From: an uncultured Poribacteria bacterium
GTDB lineage: Bacteria > Poribacteria > WGA-4E > WGA-3G
Reading direction: 5' to 3'
Assembly (NCBI GenBank): GCA_951813545.1
Contig: OX638352.1
Coordinates: 2,744,835-2,808,834 of the forward strand
Length of the DNA: 64,000 nt
Part shown: positions 9,500-18,792 of the stretch, piece by piece
How positions within the stretch are numbered: the stretch's first letter is position 1
Layout of the letters: each line of letters begins with the position of its first letter
Program-made: the position numbers and the translations under genes
The notes under the pieces: model-generated
The model's database searches: none
What the model was told of the DNA's origin: nothing
What the model saw: the letters and a program-made list of their open reading frames with translations, nothing else

Positions 9500-10204
9500 A
9501 TGCTTGAACTCAGAAACATTCATACTTACTACGGGAATATACGGGCGGTTCGAGGTATCTCGATCACGGTTAACAACGGCGAGATGGTGTGCCTGATCGG
9601 TGCCAACGGTGCTGGAAAATCGACGACACTCATGACGGCATCGGGTATACATACGCCCGCCGACGGGAGTATACACTTTGATGGTGAAGACATCACAACG
9701 ACATCGGCGGAAGAACGCGTCACTTTGGGTATCTCACAGGTTCCGGAGGGACGGCTCATCTTTTCAGAAATGAGTGTCCTTGAGAACTTAGAACTCGGTG
9801 CTTACGCCAGAAACGACAAACAGGGTGTCAGAGACGATTTAGACAAAATTTTGCAGTTCTTCCCAGTGTTGCGGGACCGTCAGAAACAGCGCGGCGGCAG
9901 CCTCAGCGGCGGCGAACAACAGATGCTGGCAATCGGACGCGCACTGATGTCGAAGCCAAAACTCCTTTTGTTAGACGAACCTTCCTTAGGACTCGCTCCC
10001 CTCATCGTCAAGCAAATCTTTGAAATCATTGCGCAGATTAACGTCGATGGCACAACCATCCTCCTCGTCGAACAGAACGCGCAAATCGCGCTGCAAGTGA
10101 CCGATAGAGGCTACGTCATGGAGACTGGTGAAATCACAATTGAAGGCACCTCTGCCGACCTGTTAGCCGATGAACGCGTGCGACAGGCTTACCTCGGAGA
10201 ATAG
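9500..10204 (+). CDS. livF: Branched-chain amino-acid ABC transporter ATP-binding protein LivF
   Basis: The 234-residue ABC ATPase has Walker A GANGAGKST, signature SLSGGEQQMLAIGRAL, Walker B LLLLDEPSLGLAP and the H-loop equivalent LLVEQNAQIAL, which is the Gln/Asn variant typical of LivF. It should pair with LivG as the heterodimeric motor of an amino-acid importer. A palindromic repeat ends 7 bases upstream of the ATG and replaces any clear Shine-Dalgarno sequence. lgt follows after 6 bases, so the two are probably co-transcribed. Confidence 0.92.
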   Translation: MLELRNIHTYYGNIRAVRGISITVNNGEMVCLIGANGAGKSTTLMTASGIHTPADGSIHFDGEDITTTSAEERVTLGISQVPEGRLIFSEMSVLENLELGAYARNDKQGVRDDLDKILQFFPVLRDRQKQRGGSLSGGEQQMLAIGRALMSKPKLLLLDEPSLGLAPLIVKQIFEIIAQINVDGTTILLVEQNAQIALQVTDRGYVMETGEITIEGTSADLLADERVRQAYLGE

Positions 10205-10210
10205 TCATTA

Positions 10211-11050
10211 ATGTATCCAACGATTGTTGATTTCGGTCCTGTTGGTATCCACTCTTTCGGGCTGATGTTAGCCACGGCGTTCATCACAGCCGTCTTTGTG
10301 ATACAATCCGAATTAAAGCGGCGAGGCTTTATCCCGGAGCTTGCATCGAGCATCGTCATGGCTGCGGCTATCGGTGGGGTTATCGGTGCGAAAATCTATT
10401 CTGCGCTCCTCGACGGTCAGATCGATTTCCGGGAACTCTTCTCAACGGCTGGATTGGTCTGGTATGGCGGCTTCATCGGTGGATGTCTCGGTGTTGCTTT
10501 CGTGGTCATCCGCTCTCCAAACCCAACCCTACCGACGCTCGACATCGTCGGTCCTGCGGTCATCCTCGGCTACGGTATCGGGAGAATCGGGTGTCTCCTC
10601 GCTGGCGACGGCGACTACGGACCGCCCTCCGACCTACCGTGGGCGATGGCATTCCCGAATGGCACCGTCCCTACCGATGTCCCCGTTCATCCGACACCTA
10701 TCTATGAGACGCTTATGTCGTGGACGTTTTTCGGTATCCTCTGGTCGCAACGTCGTAAGTTTGAGACGACACCGGGCGTGATATTCGGTGCGAGTTTTGT
10801 GCTGTTGGGCGTGGAGCGGTTTATCGCTGAGTTTTGGCGGATCACGCCGCGGGTGTTGGGATGGATGACGGCGGCGCAGCTTTTTAGTATCGTAGCGTTC
10901 GTTGGAGGGATCGCCTTCATTCTCTGGATGCGGACACGTCCTCGCTTGGTAGCAGATGTCGTTGGAGACATCGGCAGCGAGACAGACGAAGGTAAGGGTG
11001 CGGAACCGCGTCAACGGAATAGAGCACGTAAACGTCGTCAGCGGCGGTGA
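10211..11050 (+). CDS. lgt: Prolipoprotein diacylglyceryl transferase Lgt
   Basis: The 279-residue polytopic membrane protein carries Lgt landmarks: IHSFGLMLATAF in the first helix, LVWYGGFIGG, and the signature YGIGRIGCLLAGDGDYG with the essential Arg, then HPTPIYE and the late helices. It transfers diacylglycerol from phosphatidylglycerol to the lipobox cysteine of prolipoproteins in the inner membrane. The C-terminus ends in a basic tail (RQRNRARKRRQRR). Several lipoproteins in this window would be substrates. It starts 6 bases after livF. Confidence 0.94.
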   Translation: MYPTIVDFGPVGIHSFGLMLATAFITAVFVIQSELKRRGFIPELASSIVMAAAIGGVIGAKIYSALLDGQIDFRELFSTAGLVWYGGFIGGCLGVAFVVIRSPNPTLPTLDIVGPAVILGYGIGRIGCLLAGDGDYGPPSDLPWAMAFPNGTVPTDVPVHPTPIYETLMSWTFFGILWSQRRKFETTPGVIFGASFVLLGVERFIAEFWRITPRVLGWMTAAQLFSIVAFVGGIAFILWMRTRPRLVADVVGDIGSETDEGKGAEPRQRNRARKRRQRR

Positions 11051-11198
11051 TGTAATCTGAGGCTTTGAAATGTATTGCCCCCAATAATGATTTCCCTTTA
11101 CAAGCAACCCCCTAAATCCCCCTGATCAGGGGATTTGTTATATATTCCTGAAATCAAGAAAAAACCGTTTACGGCACACGGAGTGTGCCGACTGCTTT

Positions 11199-11334
11199 TA
11201 TAGTAAAACCCGTAATTACTTATACACCAACACAAAGGCGAGGATACAATCCTCGCCAGCGGCGGTGGGGTGTTTTTGCTTGGGTGTTTCCGGTTCCCTG
11301 GCAAACTGTAAACATATTTTTAGATTTTACTATA
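11199..11334. mobile_element. MITE-like element, copy A (136 bp)
   Basis: Bounded by TATAGTAAAA and TTTTACTATA inverted ends. It contains the palindrome GGCGAGGATACAATCCTCGCC in its centre. It is the same length and, as read, the same sequence as copy B at 11734. No coding capacity. Confidence 0.8.
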
Positions 11335-11733
11335 AATGTCGTTAATTAACAGAATTGCCTGCGATACCAAAATTGCCCTATCTTGCCCTAGTTCTGCAGA
11401 TAAAAAATAGAGAAAAAGGCGATAGATGTAGGTGGTGACTGGATTAATAGCAGTTTTGTTAAAAGCTGCCCTTGCCCTCAAAGGCAAGAATTTGAGATGT
11501 GTTGGAAAAAGGGAAATTGTGCGATTTTAAATTAATTTTAACGAAAGAGAAAGAGTTTCGTGAAGTGAGGATCGAGGATAATTGTCAGAATCAGGATTTA
11601 CAGGATTCAAGGATTTTCAGGATTATATTCTTGTTGACTGAAACCTCATTTAACGTGAGTTTGAAAAAAGTAACGTGAGTTGGAAACCTGCTACATTCTC
11701 AGACGGCGGCGTTGGATTGTTGGGTTTCGCTTT
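11335..11733. other. Gene-free spacer between two MITE copies
   Basis: About 400 AT-rich bases with no supported gene. A short direct repeat AACGTGAGTT occurs twice near 11651-11680 and echoes the GTGAGTTTG motif at 3570. Confidence 0.5.
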
Positions 11734-11869
11734 TATAGTAAAACCCGTAATTACTTATACACCAACACAAAGGCGAGGATACAATCCTCGCCAGCGGCGG
11801 TGGGGTGTTTTTGCTTGGGTGTTTCCGGTTCCCTGGCAAACTGTAAACATATTTTTAGATTTTACTATA
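11734..11869. mobile_element. MITE-like element, copy B (136 bp)
   Basis: Same ends (TATAGTAAAA/TTTTACTATA), same length and same internal palindrome as copy A 535 bases upstream. Near identity points to recent movement or duplication. Confidence 0.8.
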
Positions 11870-11932
11870 GTCGGAATGTTTTGGCTTGGGTATTTCTTCC
11901 CCTCCTACAGAAGAAGGGGGCATTATATACCT

Positions 11933-12303
11933 TAATATATACTATAGTTTGGACAGTTTCTGTCGGCCTTGCGTGGTGTTTTCAAGGGTGCCTCTATTTT
12001 CCTGATAGTTTTGGGGTGGGTATAACTCACTGAAAAGCGCGTTTATGTCCAAAAGGGGCATCTTGACATAGCACGCCGCTGGCGTGCGGTCCCCTGGGCA
12101 TGCTATTTCTATAGACATATCACGCCCCTGGCGTGAGGAGACATCGTAATGTTGGGTATCGTTAGTTCCATATTGATTGCGTCTGTCACCTTGATAGGTT
12201 CTGGGGCTTTGCTCCAGCGGAGCAATATGTCTATAGAAAGTCTGCACGCCAGCCGAGTGCTATGTTTAAAAATTAAAAATTGTCCAAACCATAGTAATAT
12301 ATA
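11933..12303. mobile_element. Nested terminal-inverted-repeat element upstream of the sulfotransferase gene
   Basis: Imperfect ends of about 26 bases (left 11933-11959 containing ATAGTTTGGACAGTTT; right 12276-12303 containing AATTGTCCAAACCATAG) bound a 371-bp segment. Inside it TTTCTATAGACATAT (12106-12120) and its exact reverse complement (12225-12239) bound a second 134-bp element. Palindromes with a shared CACGCC-CTGGCGTG core lie at 12071-12087 and 12120-12136. No transposase frame is present. Confidence 0.65.
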
Positions 12304-12333
12304 AAGGGCACACATTATATAAAGGGCACACAT
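12298..12333. repeat. Tandem duplication of an 18-bp unit
   Basis: TATATAAAGGGCACACAT occurs twice head to tail immediately before the sulfotransferase TTG start, at the right end of the inverted-repeat element. Confidence 0.85.
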
Positions 12334-12334
12334 T

Positions 12335-13075
12335 TTGGATACAAAACGCATCTGTCTTTGGTCGGGACCGCGGAACGTTTCTACCGCACTCATGTACGCG
12401 TTCGCACAACGCAGCGATACACAGGTCATCGACGAACCGCTCTACGCACATTATCTCCAGACGAAATATAGCGCGCAGGCACTCGATAGCACGCATCCGG
12501 GTACAGCAGAGGTGATGGCATCTATGTCAACGGACGGTGCGCAGGTTATCGAAGAGGTGATCCTCGGTCCGTGTGAGAAGCCGGTGCTTTTCATGAAACA
12601 GATGGCGCATCACCTCATAGACATCGACCTGAGTTTCCTTGCGCGCACTCTCAATGTTTTCCTCATCCGAGATCCGCGGGAGATGCTGCCTTCCCTCGCA
12701 AAGGTTATCGGCACACCGACGCTCGCTGATACGGGATTCAAGACACAGCACGATCTTTTCAACGACTTACGCGCGGTGGGGCAGTCTCCGCCGGTGCTGG
12801 ATGCGCGGCTCCTATTGGAGAATCCGTCGAGTGTGCTTTGCCAGTTATGTGAGCGGCTTGGGCTGCGGTTTGAGGATTCGATGCTGTCGTGGGAGGCGGG
12901 CGGGAATCCTGCGGATGGGGTGTGGGCGCGGTATTGGTATGAGAACGTGCATCGGAGTACGGGGTTCGCGCCGTATCGTCCGAAGTCGGAGCCGTTTCCG
13001 GTGGAATTGGAGGAAGTATTAGCGGCGTGTTCGGGGTATTATGCGGTGTTGCACCGGGAGGCGATTGGGGGTTAG
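12335..13075 (+). CDS. Sulfotransferase family protein
   Basis: The 246-residue product opens with the PAPS 5'-phosphosulfate binding loop LWSGPRNVSTALMYAFAQR and has the 3'-phosphate binding segment FLIRDPREMLPSLAKV in the middle, the two hallmarks of the sulfotransferase fold. Members move a sulfuryl group from PAPS to an alcohol or amine acceptor; the acceptor is unknown. The only start giving the complete 5' loop is TTG at 12335, without a clear ribosome site, directly after an 18-bp tandem repeat. The last third is visibly richer in G-ending codons than its neighbours. Confidence 0.8.
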   Translation: MDTKRICLWSGPRNVSTALMYAFAQRSDTQVIDEPLYAHYLQTKYSAQALDSTHPGTAEVMASMSTDGAQVIEEVILGPCEKPVLFMKQMAHHLIDIDLSFLARTLNVFLIRDPREMLPSLAKVIGTPTLADTGFKTQHDLFNDLRAVGQSPPVLDARLLLENPSSVLCQLCERLGLRFEDSMLSWEAGGNPADGVWARYWYENVHRSTGFAPYRPKSEPFPVELEEVLAACSGYYAVLHREAIGG

Positions 13076-13117
13076 TGGTCAGCCGTCAGCAAGGACATAT
13101 CTTTTTTATCCGAAAAC

Positions 13118-13274
13118 TATAGTAAAGTTTAGAATTAATTAGACACTCCAAAGAGGCGAGGATACAATCCTCGCCAGCGGCGACAGAATTAATTAGACAC
13201 TCTGCATCGGTGCGGTTAGGAAACCGCACCTACCGGGGGATGAAAGTGTCTATTTATTTTTAGGTTTCACTATA
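13118..13274. mobile_element. MITE-like element, copy C (157 bp, two internal palindromes)
   Basis: Ends TATAGTAAAG and TTTCACTATA. The inside carries first the GGCGAGGATACAATCCTCGCC palindrome and then GGTGCGGTTAGGAAACCGCACC, so it appears to have gained a second palindrome compared with copies D and E. Confidence 0.7.
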
Positions 13275-13344
13275 AATGACACTAAAAAAGGAGTGTGTAA
13301 AGTTTTTGTCACGGTTTCCTTAATTGCTTGTACCGAGTTCACGT

Positions 13345-13640
13345 TATATAGATGTCACCCCTACGGGGTTTGTTTTCTAATTATACGCGTTTCTACACAG
13401 ATGTCGCCCCTCTGGGGCTAGGGACGGATGTTAATTAACCGCACCTACCACTTCTAAGAATGGGCGAGGTTGGAAACCTCGCCAGCGGCGGGGAGGCGGA
13501 GTGTTAATTAACCGGTGCGGTTGCAAACCGCACCTACCACTTCTAAGAATGGGCGAGGTTTCCAACCTCACCAGCGGCGGGGAGGAGGAGTGTTAATTAA
13601 CCGGTGCGGTTGCAAACCGCACCTACCGTGGTTGTGGATG
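13345..13640. repeat. Palindromic repeat cluster with an 89-bp tandem unit
   Basis: Two ACGGGG/CTGGGG type palindromes (13350-13420) are followed by a unit starting TTAATTAACC at 13431, 13504 and 13593; the last two starts are 89 bases apart. Each full unit combines the GGTGCGGTTGCAAACCGCACC palindrome and a GCGAGGTT-type palindrome. The first unit lacks 16 bases of the former. Confidence 0.8.
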
Positions 13641-13685
13641 GGCAGAGGGGCATTTAACTGACAACCGATAACTGACAACTAATCC

Positions 13686-16625
13686 CTACCGGTCATCTTC
13701 TGCGATTTTTTCGAGGATTTGGTCGAAGAGGCGGTTGCGCTCAACATCTTGCTTCGTGCGCTGGTCACGATACTCCTGCACTAAATCGGACAATGTCGGT
13801 TCGGTGGTGTCGCTACCTGTCCCACCGCCATTCGCTGGGAGTCCCAAGAAGATAACGTCCAACGCCTTGTCGAACGTCTTCGCTGTCCCAAGCTCACTCG
13901 ATCCGGCTTTCACGGCGACCATCTCCAACTTCGGACGCCGCGGCTTACTCTCATCACCGTTCGCTTTCTCCGATTTCTTCGCCTGCAGATAGATCGCTTC
14001 AACATAGAAGAGCGCGTCCTCAATCGGGATGATCAGCAGATTGCCGCGAATGATGTCGCTCGTTTTTGCCCAACCGACCTGTTCCTGTCCTGTCTCCTTA
14101 TCGATGTCCTCCTCGACCTGTGTCGGTCCCGCGACATCTGCACCTTCAGGTAAGATATAGACGATCCGTTGTCCGTAGTTCGGTGGATCACAACGTGCGA
14201 CCATCCACGCCTGCAGCCGTTTCTCTTTCTCCGGCGGCGTAAATGGGATTACATTCACGAATTCCGCTGTGTCCTCTCCGGGCAACTGCAGCACAGCATA
14301 ATAGGGCATCATCTCTTGGTCTGGATCCGGCGAATAGTACGCCTCTTTCGGAATCGACCAGGTATCCGTGGTTTGAAAGAAGGGTGAGGCGTCTTGATGA
14401 TAGTCGCCATACATTTTGGCTTGGATCCGGGTGAGGTAATCCGGATAGCGGAGATGCGCCGCCAACCCGTCCGGCATCTCCGAGATGGGTTTAAAGAGGT
14501 TCGGAAACGCCTGCTGATAGGCTTTCATAACCGGCTCATCGCGCCCTTTGTGCTTGATGGCGTAGAAATTCACGGCACCGGTGTACGCATTGACGACAGC
14601 GACCCCCGCATTTCGGATGTAGTTGAACTTCTTGAAGTTCGGCTCCATGTACGGATCATTCTCCGTCAGCCGCGCCGTGTCATCAACATAGACCTGCGCG
14701 TTCGGGTGATACCGACTCGTGACATAGAAGTCGATGATCCAGTGCAACGCTCCGTTGTTAATCACGATGTACGGGTCGGGATCGTAGTTGAGGAAGGGTG
14801 CGATATGCGAAACCCGGTCCTTGATCAGCCGTTCCCCGCGACGCGTGCCGATCTTCCGGCGGAACATTACCCGGCTCTCCGGTGTCAAGCGCTCGGAACG
14901 GAGGATACGGAAGAAATCGAAGCGGAGGGCGAAACAGAATCGACGGAACCAACCGCCTAACGGCACACCGCTGTCGGCTTTATACGTATGCCGCTGCCAT
15001 TCGGCGACTTCGGGGGTTGCGGCGGCGACTTCGCTCTCGTCAGTGTCAGTATCCGCGGAAATATCATTTCTCTTACGTCTCTTGCGTTCAGCATTCACAA
15101 TGGCGTAGTCGTGTGTCATCTCGCCGTAGTAAATCTCCGGACGCGTCACCGCCAGTTCGTCGTGTGTGCTTTCTATCGGCGCGCCGCCGACCCAAAAGTT
15201 CGGCAACCCGTCCTCAATGAACTCGTTGACGGGCGCGACACACACACCGTAGCCGTGCGTAAATTGGAGTTTCAGTCGGTACCAGTCCTTAATATTCGCT
15301 GCGGGGTCCACCTCACGCGCCGCGATTAACACCTGCCGATATTCACCATCGACCCAGTATCTATCGACATCTGTATAGGGATGGAAGTCGTAATGCCGCC
15401 TAATCTGGTCTTCACGGAGTACTTCATAGAGCACGCGGCGATCCCATAACTGGATGTTCTCTTTGACGGCGGGGTTGGCTTCTATGACATCGAGCGTGGC
15501 GAGTCCTGTCACCCGGTCCTCGGTTACAATGGTATCCAGTTCAAAGGCGTGGCGCGTCTCCTCGATGTGCCGCTGTAGGTGCTGTGCCTCTTTGTCGTAC
15601 GGTTCGGCGCGGAGCTGCCAGACGTAGAGTCCGAGAGGATACACGTGGATCAGCAGTACGTAACTCAGAACCCATACCGCCAGCGTTGCATACCAAAACA
15701 GCCGTCTCCGCCAGAAGAGGTTGAGCACGACGGCTACGGCGATCCCGACCAGCACGCCGCAGTAAAGTTTCGTTACACCTTCGAGGTGCGCATCGACATA
15801 GAACAGCCCGTGGAGCGATGACAACTCCTGTGTTAGCGGGCTTTTGTAGACTTTGTTCCAGAGGTTGACGTAACTCCGCCATCCGGCGACTGCGAGCAGT
15901 AGGAGCCAGAGTGCCGATCCGTGGACGATGATGTGACGCTTGACGCGTGCCATTGTATGCGCGTCCCGGCGGTAGTAGAAGTTATAGAGCAGTCCGACAA
16001 CGACGCACGTCACCCAGATGGTTATCTGCACCCAGAGGCTGATCCATTTATGCAGTGGGAAACTGAAGAGATAGAAGTTCCGGTCCTTCCCGAAGTGGAG
16101 CGACGCGTCCGCGGCTTCCGCAGTGACCGCTTCCGGTTGGTTCAGGTACCGGAGGAACGCATCCTCCAGTAGGAGCATCGGCGCGGCGAGCAGTAGGCTT
16201 GCGATTAGGGTGATACAGATGACGATTCGGTGGAAGGAGAAGGTCTGCGTATGTGTCCAACGTCGGAACTCGCGGGATTCGGGGCATAAGATGTTCGCGA
16301 TGGCGGTGTTAGCGTTCATGAAACCGGCAGCAATAATAAAGAAGAGTGCGAAACCGCCCCACCGCACCCGCTGGAGGTCCCAGAAGATATCGGCGTAGCC
16401 GACGCTCTCGAACCAGAGGTGTTCTGTATAGAGGTATGTCAGCGGGAAAAAGCAGCTGCTGGCGATGAGCGCGCTCAGCGTCCAGAGTAGGTATGCCTGT
16501 AATTTGTTGTAGCGATCGCGTCGCCGGCGACTGCTCTGTCGGTACCGGAAGATGCCCCATATTAAGGTAACACCGATGAGGAGTCCGCTTAAGAGTAGTT
16601 GTGCGATTGCGAGGTTCGCTGTCAT
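13686..16625 (-). CDS. UPF0182 family membrane protein
   Basis: The 979-residue product matches the UPF0182/COG1615 family in size and layout: about seven transmembrane helices in the first 330 residues (for example LAIAQLLLSGLLIGVTLIWG, LLLLAVAGW), then a large soluble extracytoplasmic region with the family's conserved stretches (GYGVCVAPVNEF, IPKEAYYSPD, PYYAVLQLPGE, QVEEDIDKE) and an acidic, basic-rich C-terminus. The function of this family is not established. The ATG at 16625 is preferred over GTG at 16634 because GGAGG lies 8 bases before it. Confidence 0.9.
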   Translation of the reverse strand: MTANLAIAQLLLSGLLIGVTLIWGIFRYRQSSRRRRDRYNKLQAYLLWTLSALIASSCFFPLTYLYTEHLWFESVGYADIFWDLQRVRWGGFALFFIIAAGFMNANTAIANILCPESREFRRWTHTQTFSFHRIVICITLIASLLLAAPMLLLEDAFLRYLNQPEAVTAEAADASLHFGKDRNFYLFSFPLHKWISLWVQITIWVTCVVVGLLYNFYYRRDAHTMARVKRHIIVHGSALWLLLLAVAGWRSYVNLWNKVYKSPLTQELSSLHGLFYVDAHLEGVTKLYCGVLVGIAVAVVLNLFWRRRLFWYATLAVWVLSYVLLIHVYPLGLYVWQLRAEPYDKEAQHLQRHIEETRHAFELDTIVTEDRVTGLATLDVIEANPAVKENIQLWDRRVLYEVLREDQIRRHYDFHPYTDVDRYWVDGEYRQVLIAAREVDPAANIKDWYRLKLQFTHGYGVCVAPVNEFIEDGLPNFWVGGAPIESTHDELAVTRPEIYYGEMTHDYAIVNAERKRRKRNDISADTDTDESEVAAATPEVAEWQRHTYKADSGVPLGGWFRRFCFALRFDFFRILRSERLTPESRVMFRRKIGTRRGERLIKDRVSHIAPFLNYDPDPYIVINNGALHWIIDFYVTSRYHPNAQVYVDDTARLTENDPYMEPNFKKFNYIRNAGVAVVNAYTGAVNFYAIKHKGRDEPVMKAYQQAFPNLFKPISEMPDGLAAHLRYPDYLTRIQAKMYGDYHQDASPFFQTTDTWSIPKEAYYSPDPDQEMMPYYAVLQLPGEDTAEFVNVIPFTPPEKEKRLQAWMVARCDPPNYGQRIVYILPEGADVAGPTQVEEDIDKETGQEQVGWAKTSDIIRGNLLIIPIEDALFYVEAIYLQAKKSEKANGDESKPRRPKLEMVAVKAGSSELGTAKTFDKALDVIFLGLPANGGGTGSDTTEPTLSDLVQEYRDQRTKQDVERNRLFDQILEKIAEDDR

Positions 16626-16646
16626 GATGAACACCTCCTACGAGAC

Positions 16647-16676
16647 ATTATAACATAGGTTCACAGCGGTTGGCAA
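16647..16676 (-). promoter_or_regulatory. Predicted sigma-70 promoter of the UPF0182 gene
   Basis: Minus-strand TTGCCA (16671-16676), 18-base spacer, TATAAT (16647-16652). The transcript would begin near 16640, only about 15 bases before the start codon. Confidence 0.55.
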
Positions 16677-16682
16677 ATTATA

Positions 16683-17620
16683 TGGCTATCTTGGTAGGAG
16701 GGATCTCCGAATCCCGACGCTTCACTCCGAATCCATCTCTTTGTAGGAGGGAACTCCGATTCCCGACTCTTCTGTGTGACGGATCTCTGGATCCCGATTC
16801 TTTAACTCCGAATCCCGACTCCACCAAACACACCCTCTTGGAATGTTGGTGTTTTTAAATATGGGGTTCGTATGGGTTTTTGGGAAATGGCATGGGGTTT
16901 GATGATTTGGATTGGTAAGGAATCGTGAATAGGAGTTGCGTTGTACCAAGCGTCGGGAATCGGAATTCCCTCCTACCAAGAGGGATATGTCGGGAATTGG
17001 AGTTAGAGAGTCGGGAATCGGAGTTAGAGAGTCGTGAATCGGAGTTCCCTCCTACCGAGAGCATTTAGGGTCGGGAATCGGAGGTGCGTCGTAACAAGGG
17101 AAGAAGTCGGGAATTGGAATTCCCTCCTACCGAGAGCATTTAGGGTCGGGAATCGGAGGTGCGTCGTAACAAGGGAAGAAGTCGGGAATTGGAGTTCCCT
17201 CCTACCAAGAGGGATATGTCGGGAATCGGAGTTAGAGAGTCGGGAATTGGAATTCCCTCGTACCGAGAGCATTTAGGGTCGGGAATCGGAGGTGCGTCGT
17301 AACAAGGGAAGAAGTCGGGAATTGGAATTCCCTCCTACCAAGAGGGATATGTCGGGAATCGGAGTTAGAGAGTCGGGAATTGGAATTCCCTCGTACCAAG
17401 AGATGTCGGGAATAGGAGTTGCGTTGTACCAAAGATGTTGACGCGGGTTTGCAATGGTGTTATAATTATGGGTATTGGATGGAGTAAGGAGTGGGAATCG
17501 GAGTTTGTTAAGAGTCGGGAATTGGAGTTCCCTCCTACCGAGAGCATTTAGGGTCGGGAATTGGAGTTCCCTCCTACCAAGAGGAGTCGGGAATCGGAGT
17601 TCCCTCCTACCGAGAGGTTG
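16683..17620. repeat. REP-type array left of RAYT 1
   Basis: About twenty full or partial copies of the motif GTCGGGAATTGGAATTCCC followed by TCCTACC; the core GGGAATT-GG-AATTCCC is a near-perfect palindrome. From 16948 onward nearly all copies point the same way (CTCCTACC on the right), while the first few (16683-16810) point the opposite way. Higher-order units beginning GAGAGCATTTAGGGTC recur at about 17060, 17141 and 17264. Read backwards the repeat starts with GGTAGGAGGG, so it has the GTAG foot known from enterobacterial REP sequences. Confidence 0.85.
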
Positions 17621-17624
17621 TATA

Positions 17625-18101
17625 ATGGTTCAAATTCCAAATAGAGGGCACCGTCAGTTGCGTAAGGGTCGGCAATCCATACCGGGGGCATACTATTCTG
17701 TGACACTCGCGACTGACAATAGAAACCCGTTCCTGACAACTCCCGGAACGTCAGACATTATTTTTCAATGCTTCGATTGGTTAGAGACCGACGAACGCCT
17801 GCAATGGATATGTGTCATGGTCATGCCAGATCACATACATGCGATTTTTCAACTCGGAACCCAACAGACCTTATCCAGACTGATTCAATCTTTGAAGCGG
17901 TATACTGCCAGACAGATTAACGCACATCTTGCCCGAAATGGATCCGTCTGGCAGGAGAACTATTACGAACATGGCATCCGCCGTGATGAATCCCTGAACA
18001 GACTTGTACGTTATTGCTATGAGAATCCTGTCAGGAAAGGGTTGGTTGAGCAGCCAAAAGATTATCCGTATTGGCGATGCAAATTTGAAATGGAACGGTA
18101 G
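17625..18101 (+). CDS. REP-associated tyrosine transposase (RAYT) 1
   Basis: The 158-residue product belongs to the Y1/HUH transposase family (TnpA_REP): N-terminal LRKGRQSIPGAYYSVTL, the HUH motif in VMVMPDHIHAIF, the catalytic-tyrosine region WQENYYEHGIRRDE and the family's ENPVRKGLVEQPKDYPYWRC end. Such enzymes nick single-stranded REP palindromes. The start ATG at 17625 follows the last left-array repeat by about ten bases, and the TAG stop lies inside GGTAGGAGGG of the first right-array repeat. The gene is thus framed exactly by its likely substrate. A longer frame reaching 17475 is only translated repeat. Confidence 0.92.
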   Translation: MVQIPNRGHRQLRKGRQSIPGAYYSVTLATDNRNPFLTTPGTSDIIFQCFDWLETDERLQWICVMVMPDHIHAIFQLGTQQTLSRLIQSLKRYTARQINAHLARNGSVWQENYYEHGIRRDESLNRLVRYCYENPVRKGLVEQPKDYPYWRCKFEMER

Positions 18102-18778
18102 GAGGGATCTCCGAATCCCGACTCTTTACATGGGATTTCCGAATCGCGATGGTTTTGGTAGGATGGATTTCCGAATCCCGACTCTTATATTCTGAAAACA
18201 CTCGGTAGGAGGGATCTCCGAATCCCGACTCTTTACATGGGATTTCCGAATCGCGATGGTTTTGGTAGGATGGATTTCCGAATCCCGACTCTTTACATGG
18301 GATCTCCGAATCCCGACTTGAGCAATCGGAGTTGCCTCCTACCAAGCGTCGGGAATTGGAATTCCCTCCTACCAAGATGGAGGATTGTAGGATGGATTTC
18401 CGCATCCGGATTCCACGCCATCAAAGCGTCGGCAATCGGAGTTGCCTCCTACCGGGAGCATTTGTAGGAGGTCGGCAATCGGATTGTGTAAGTGTCGGCA
18501 ATCGGAGTTCCCTCCTACCAAGTGTCGGCAATCGGAGTGTGTAAGTGTCGGCAATCGGAGTTCCCTCCTACCAAGCGTCGTGAATCGGAGTTCCCTCCTA
18601 CCGAGAGCATTTAGGGTCGTGAATCGGAGTTCCCTCCTACCGAGAGCATTTAGGGTCGGGAATTGGAATTCCCTCCTACCAAGAGGAGTCGGGAATTGGA
18701 ATTCCCTCCTACCAAGAGGAGTCGGGAATTGGAATTCCCTCCTACCAAGAGTGTCGGGAATCGGAGTTGCGTCGTACA
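18098..18778. repeat. REP-type array right of RAYT 1
   Basis: The first copies (18098-18317) read GGTAGGAGGGATCTCCGAAT and are inverted relative to the left array; from about 18320 to 18778 orientation flips back. Variants include GTCGGCAATCGGAGTT and GTCGTGAATCGGAGTT. Inverted pairs of this kind can form cruciforms. No gene is supported inside; apparent frames are translated repeats. Confidence 0.85.
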
Positions 18779-18792
18779 AAGATAAAAAAGAT

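Noticed and set aside
16683..18778. Open frames running through the repeat arrays on both strands
   Set aside because: They are translations of the palindromes (recurring SLLPR, GRREFQFPT), without ribosome sites or family resemblance. Only RAYT 1 is real.
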